Shown here: piece after piece, positions 59,982 to 64,000 of the stretch
Layout: every line of letters begins with the position of its first letter
How positions within the stretch are numbered: the first letter of the stretch is position 1
From: Climacium dendroides
Taxonomy: Eukaryota > Streptophyta > Bryopsida > Hypnales > Climaciaceae
Direction: 5' to 3'
DNA: 64,000 nucleotides
NCBI GenBank assembly: GCA_950106755.1
Contig: OX467083.1
Coordinates: forward strand, 48,188,555-48,252,554
The notes under the pieces: generated by a model
The model's database searches: none
Seen by the model: only the letters and a program-made list of their open reading frames with translations
What the model was told of the DNA's origin: nothing
Program-made: the position numbers and the translations under genes

Positions 59982-61573
59982 CTAACCAAATCTGTCTAAG
60001 TCCATGGTCCCAATGCCATTGATGTGCAGCATGCTGGTGAAGGTTTGGTTGAGAATTACGCTGAACTCCGCAGATGGCAAAGGCTGCTGTAGGCCAACTG
60101 ACTGTGACGACTTCTGAGACAGAGACGCTGCAAGCTGTTGCTGTAAATTGGAATGAGGTGTCCTTTGAAGTCCTGGGTTGGGGAACAAAGGCAGACCATG
60201 TTGAAGAAACGGATAGAGGCCCTGAGAGTTGAGCAAACCCATTAGCAATCTGTCGAATGAACTTCAGCACAGTATTGAATCTTCCATCCGCGGATAAAAA
60301 ATGAGTATAGAAGGTTGTCTACTCCCACACTCATCGTTGCAGCCATGCTCTAGGGCAGACTTCAACTCATCACTACTGCATTTCGCTCAATTGATTGAGA
60401 ATCCACGGTTGATTTCGACACACCTGCAAAAAAATCACTCACGAAGTCAGAAATTGTCAGAGGAAAAGACAATACGAACAGCTTCCAACTCAAAAAAATT
60501 GGCACGCAAAAAAAAGGAGTACGCTTCTGACGATGAAAAACTCGAACTGAAAACTAAAGAATCACAGGAAGAGAGGAAGGTAAAGGGTATCGAGAGAACG
60601 AAGAGTATTGACGGTCTACTGACCAAGAGGAAAGGCAAAGAGAGTGGAGAAAAATAAAGCGTACTTTCCAATGCCTGCTGGATAGGTGAAGGAGTTGGCG
60701 TCGACACACACAAGGTGCTAGGGTTCGACACAACAGAAACGGGACTCTCCTCGGCTGCGTGCAACTCATGCGTTTGAAGACCTTCGGTCGTCGTGCTGGA
60801 AACAACAGTAGTAACAACTGATCGACCGTTTTCGGACGCCGTGCCTCCTGACGATGGAGTAAAAGTCTCGTCGGTTTCCACAACCTTCTTCTTCTCATAT
60901 TTAGCGAGCCCCTGACCCCAACCCAAACGAGGACGCTTCGGAGGAGAAGGATGGTTTCCATCATCACGAGGGGGTTCATGCACTGTGGAGGTGAGTGTGG
61001 CGGAGAGGGTAAGCTCACAGATACATCCAACCCTTGAGGCCTTACCACAGAAAAACCGTCACGGCTGCTGCTGCTCCATATCTATCGAGTCTGCTTCCAT
61101 CTAAATCTTTCTCCCCTTGCGACCAGTCCCTCCCAGAGCCATATTGAGAGAATTTCCCCTCCCTTCTGCTGTAAGAGTCCGGTTTCCCGGACAACCTCTC
61201 ACGGTGGTCCCTCTCTGATCTCTGAGAGGAGTCCCAACTACCACTGCTAATCAGTCCCTTCGACCTGTCTCTCTCCCAAGAGGTGTTCTCTACTTCAGAC
61301 AGCACCTGAAAGTGATGTGGTCGCCCAGATTGAAAGATCAGAACCGTTACTAAATCCCGTATTAGTCACAGGACATCCAGAACCTGGATAAAAATCTGTC
61401 AAATTTTCTTGCTAGCCCGTTCTTAAGGGGAGGAATAGAACCGAATGGCGAAGGCTCTCCTCGATGCCCAGCAGAGCCGTAACGTCCATTTTCGATATGA
61501 GGTTTGCGCCGAATGTCTCCACACTCAGCCCGCTCGCTTTGGTTCCTTCGGTACATGTGCCGAGCTCTTGATT
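59982..61573 (-). pseudogene. POWERDRESS-like N-terminal fragment lacking SANT domains
   Basis: Three minus-strand blocks follow the order of plant POWERDRESS (the SANT protein that works with histone deacetylase HDA9). The first is 61573-61380 (YRRNQSERAECGDIRRKP). The second is 61305-61042, rich in Ser, Arg and Asp. The third is 60983-60665, with the hallmark RLGWGQGLAKYEKKKV and a Ser/Thr-rich stretch up to a donor at 60664. The usual first exon (a WDRK-type start) is not found upstream before the B3 gene. No SANT domain follows; a short acceptor-led frame at 60423 stops within 25 codons. A Gln/Leu-rich frame at 60196-59982 is of unknown origin. The join between blocks two and three gives no clean in-frame splice. 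I read it as a truncated duplicate, but an unusual short gene is possible. Confidence 0.6.
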
Positions 61574-61827
61574 CTCACATCTTCAGATTTTATCCTCGAG
61601 AAAATGTGGAGACTACGTTTCAGGAGAGCGTTCTTTACACACTTTACACACTTCTAGCTAAGGCTACAAGAACAAAGTAAGAGGAGGACTCCAAGGCACC
61701 AGAGATAGCCATGCCACTTCACAGCTTTTTAACTTCGAGTATTTGCCTCAGTTTCCACTTCTATAAATGTCATGCCATAAGCAAAGGTAAGGACCTTGCT
61801 GAGGAGAATCTCGTCTCCTGAGCCTGC
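61574..61827. other. Short intergenic spacer
   Basis: Separates the B3 stop codon from the POWERDRESS-like fragment; both read on the minus strand. No feature is recognised. Confidence 0.4.
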
Positions 61828-62928
61828 TCAATTCGTCGAGGCCACGACAGCAGACTGTCTCGCATCTTCGTCATCCACTTCCGCCTGTAGACTTTCGTTT
61901 GAAGTCTCTCCGTGACCTAATTCATTATCATCATCGTCCTCATTTACAATCTTCCGCTTCAATCCTCGTGACGCTCGTGATGGAGCTGCCACAAGAGTGT
62001 CGACCTCTTTCTCGGATAGCCTCGGAGAATAATCATCTTCACTATCCTCCTCCTCAGGTTCTTCATCGCTTACGTGATCGTCACAAACATCACTATCAAA
62101 TTCCTCTTCCTCCTCTTCCTCCTCTTCTTCCTCTTCGTCTTCATCCTCTTCATCTTCCGCAAAATCACTTTTCTTCGCAGAAGATGATCGCCTGAACTTC
62201 CTCGATCTAGATTTCTTCGTATCTTCCTCATCTTCCTCATCCTCATCCTCTGACTCCTCTGAGTCCTCTGACTCTTCCTCCTCATCAACAAACCTTACAA
62301 TATGCACTTTGAATCGAAGAGGCTTAACGAGCTCAAAAATACAACAATCGCCGTCCATTAAGTCGTGGTCGATTACGAAACCACGCCAACCGCTGCTCAT
62401 ACCCGTTTTCGTTGCAATATACAGACACTCCCATTCTTTCTCCTTCTCATCCTCCAGCACAAACTTCTCATCTGTCCCTGGCATATGCTCCTTGCAAAAC
62501 TCTTCTGGGAGTGCTATCCAGAAGACAGTCGACATACGAGCATGCTGCACAGGCTTCACAAACGCAGGATTCTTCATGCCCTTGAACACTTCCTCCGCTG
62601 CCTCCATGGCGCCCTTGCGCGCCGCTTCCGTCAGGTATCGGCGTCGCAAGGCCAGCCTCTCTCGCCGCTCGCGAGCCTCCTGGCTGTTCTTCGCTCCTCC
62701 GGGCACCTTCCGCGGCTGCTCTCTGTAAATCACCACGGGCTTCGCTGCCACTCGCGAAGATCGACGCGCTTCCTGCGGCAGTTCCACCTTGCGCTTCACC
62801 GCCGGTTTCCTAGGAATCTTCGGCTTCTTCAATTCCTTCGCCAAGTCCATCAAGCCGAGCTCCTCCATCCTCCTTTTGTTCTCTTCCAGCCGCTCATTGC
62901 GAGCCGCCTCATACGACATAGCCGCCAT
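61828..62928 (-). CDS. B3-domain nuclear protein with long acidic tail, intronless
   Basis: A single open frame of 366 residues starts in a strong context (CACCATGG). Residues 5-30 carry the signature SYEAARNERLEENKRRMEEL seen at the N-terminus of a plant B3 subfamily (REM-like, Arabidopsis At3g19184/At5g42700 type). Basic, Pro/Arg-rich segments follow to about 110. The B3 DNA-binding domain spans about 119-215 (PAFVKPVQHARMSTVFWIAL, WRGFVIDHDLMDGDCCIFEL, FKVHIVRF). The tail at 216-345 is dominated by Glu and Asp with Ser and a basic island (KKSRSRKFRRSSSAKK), suggesting chromatin or histone contact. Arabidopsis relatives have introns, so the intronless frame could be a retrocopy that kept or gained a promoter. 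No lesion is seen. Confidence 0.9.
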   Translation of the reverse strand: MAAMSYEAARNERLEENKRRMEELGLMDLAKELKKPKIPRKPAVKRKVELPQEARRSSRVAAKPVVIYREQPRKVPGGAKNSQEARERRERLALRRRYLTEAARKGAMEAAEEVFKGMKNPAFVKPVQHARMSTVFWIALPEEFCKEHMPGTDEKFVLEDEKEKEWECLYIATKTGMSSGWRGFVIDHDLMDGDCCIFELVKPLRFKVHIVRFVDEEEESEDSEESEDEDEEDEEDTKKSRSRKFRRSSSAKKSDFAEDEEDEDEEEEEEEEEEEEFDSDVCDDHVSDEEPEEEDSEDDYSPRLSEKEVDTLVAAPSRASRGLKRKIVNEDDDDNELGHGETSNESLQAEVDDEDARQSAVVASTN

Positions 62929-63720
62929 GGTGAACCTCCAACGGAACTACACACTAATGCCCTCCTGACTTCACCGATCACTAGCCTCAATGGGGCTTGC
63001 CAGAGCCCAAGACTTGTGCTCCAAGAATGGAAGGCACGCAAGGTAATAAAATTTGAAAGAGTCTTAGAAAGATCAGACAAGACACTGGTACTCAAAATCA
63101 CACAGGATCGGATTTGAAAACAAACGACAAAGTTGCGCACCTGAAATCGTGATGAGTGACACCCCCACTGTAGCTCCGGTTAGGTACAAGAAACAGCCGA
63201 ACCCTTGTTTGACAGACGAAAGAAACGAGCACGAAGAAACACACACACACACACACAGGAACAGCTAAGGCAGCGTACAGGAAACCCACGCACTTGCCAT
63301 CAAAATACCAGTTCTACGAACACCCTCTCCGAACAAGACCCATTTCTCTCACCTAACAACTTCCGCAGAGCTCCAACCCTAACTTCACAGCAGCACCCAA
63401 AGTGCTCGCAAAAGAGTTCTCGATTTACGCGAAATCCCTCTGCTATGCACACATTTCAAACGTAGACCGATTTCAGACGCTCGGCAAAACCCGAGACACC
63501 CACATTTGCTAAAGAAAAGTTGCAAGTGCTGTGTCTGGAACACCAAAACCAACGCCGCTGTGGTGCAGAGCGGCATCTTCATCATGCAGGCGTTCGTACT
63601 CGGACGAACGAAAAATTCTTTGCGAGCGCTTCCGTCGGGTGTGGAACGAACGGACGCACGGATCCGGGCCTTTGAGATCATCGTCCGTCCGTTGAGGTTC
63701 CGCTCGTCGGCCTGGGCCAG
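62929..63720 (-). promoter_or_regulatory. B3 gene leader/upstream region; duplicated block copy 2
   Basis: Bases 63050-63720 are the direct-repeat partner of 56432-57010. On the minus strand a conserved donor-like TTAGGTGAGAG near 63345 and an acceptor-like GATTTCAGGTGCG near 63140 would fit an intron in the 5' leader. A (CA)n tract lies near 63240. Confidence 0.5.
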
Positions 63721-64000
63721 TGTGTTTTCTTTACGTTTTTTTAAGGGCGCGCCAAATTTTCTTCGATTTGAACTCGCCCGCTCGAGTGCCATTTAACCCC
63801 AGAATGACCCTGTGATTTCTCGAGCCAGCACCCCTCGTCAGATATGCTCGAGGTTTGAGCTTTTTCATAATTAGATAAGACCAGCAAATGAAAAAGTAAC
63901 CGTTTTGATTGCAAGTTATACAAGTAAGGATGACGCTGCAATTTTTTTTTTCTTGAAATGGAATTCCGTGGTACACTAGATTGACAAGGTTTAGGCTGTC
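63721..64000. other. Window end, no recognised gene
   Basis: GC-rich to about 63800, then AT-rich. Overlapping minus frames at 63731-63976 have no known domain. Confidence 0.4.

Noticed and set aside
62070..63117. Frames of 73-250 aa overlapping the B3 gene
   Set aside because: Shadows of the B3 coding frame and its Glu/Asp-rich tail.

Overview
The window is nuclear DNA of a land plant. Five protein-coding loci have plant affinities: a CONSTANS-like B-box/CCT gene, an LIP-type lipase, a plant B3 gene, a POWERDRESS-like fragment, and a plant-type MULE transposase. Host genes are GC-rich and sit in very AT-rich, transposon-filled DNA. Introns are short (about 60-630 nt). A seed-free plant (bryophyte or lycophyte) is my best guess, but the sequence does not prove it.

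Region 1 (1-3164) is AT-rich DNA with small inverted-repeat elements. Region 2 (3165-16000) is the most remarkable part: a 12.8-kb Mutator-like element bounded by a perfect 10-bp target duplication (CCTTGCATTG) with degenerate inverted ends. It carries two divergent multi-exon genes. On the minus strand is a transposase with a zinc-finger region, a MULE-type catalytic core and a SWIM finger. On the plus strand is a ten-exon gene that appears to fuse a ParB-like domain to an amino-methyltransferase-like domain, an architecture I know from phages and bacteria but not from plant transposons. Its second intron holds eleven copies of a palindromic motif, GCCGTTRACGGC. Both genes are broken (in-frame TAG codons, one frameshift), so this is a decayed copy of a once autonomous element.

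Region 3 (16001-27860) has no recognisable gene. It holds TTAA-ended and CACTA-ended miniature elements, tandem repeats, and a stretch full of CCAA-TTGG-like motifs. Region 4 (27863-30900) is the CONSTANS-like gene on the minus strand with its upstream region. Region 5 (30900-55300) is a graveyard of non-autonomous DNA transposons in at least six families. It includes a three-level nest at 38408-39664 and a 450-bp foldback at 51836-52291. Region 6 (55300-64000) is a compact genic end: lipase (plus), POWERDRESS-like fragment (minus) and intronless B3 gene (minus). A duplicated upstream block lies on both sides of this three-gene group.

Splice joins were checked by reading-frame phase; no database search was possible. 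Family names given to repeats (A, B, C, E, F, G, H) are my own labels.
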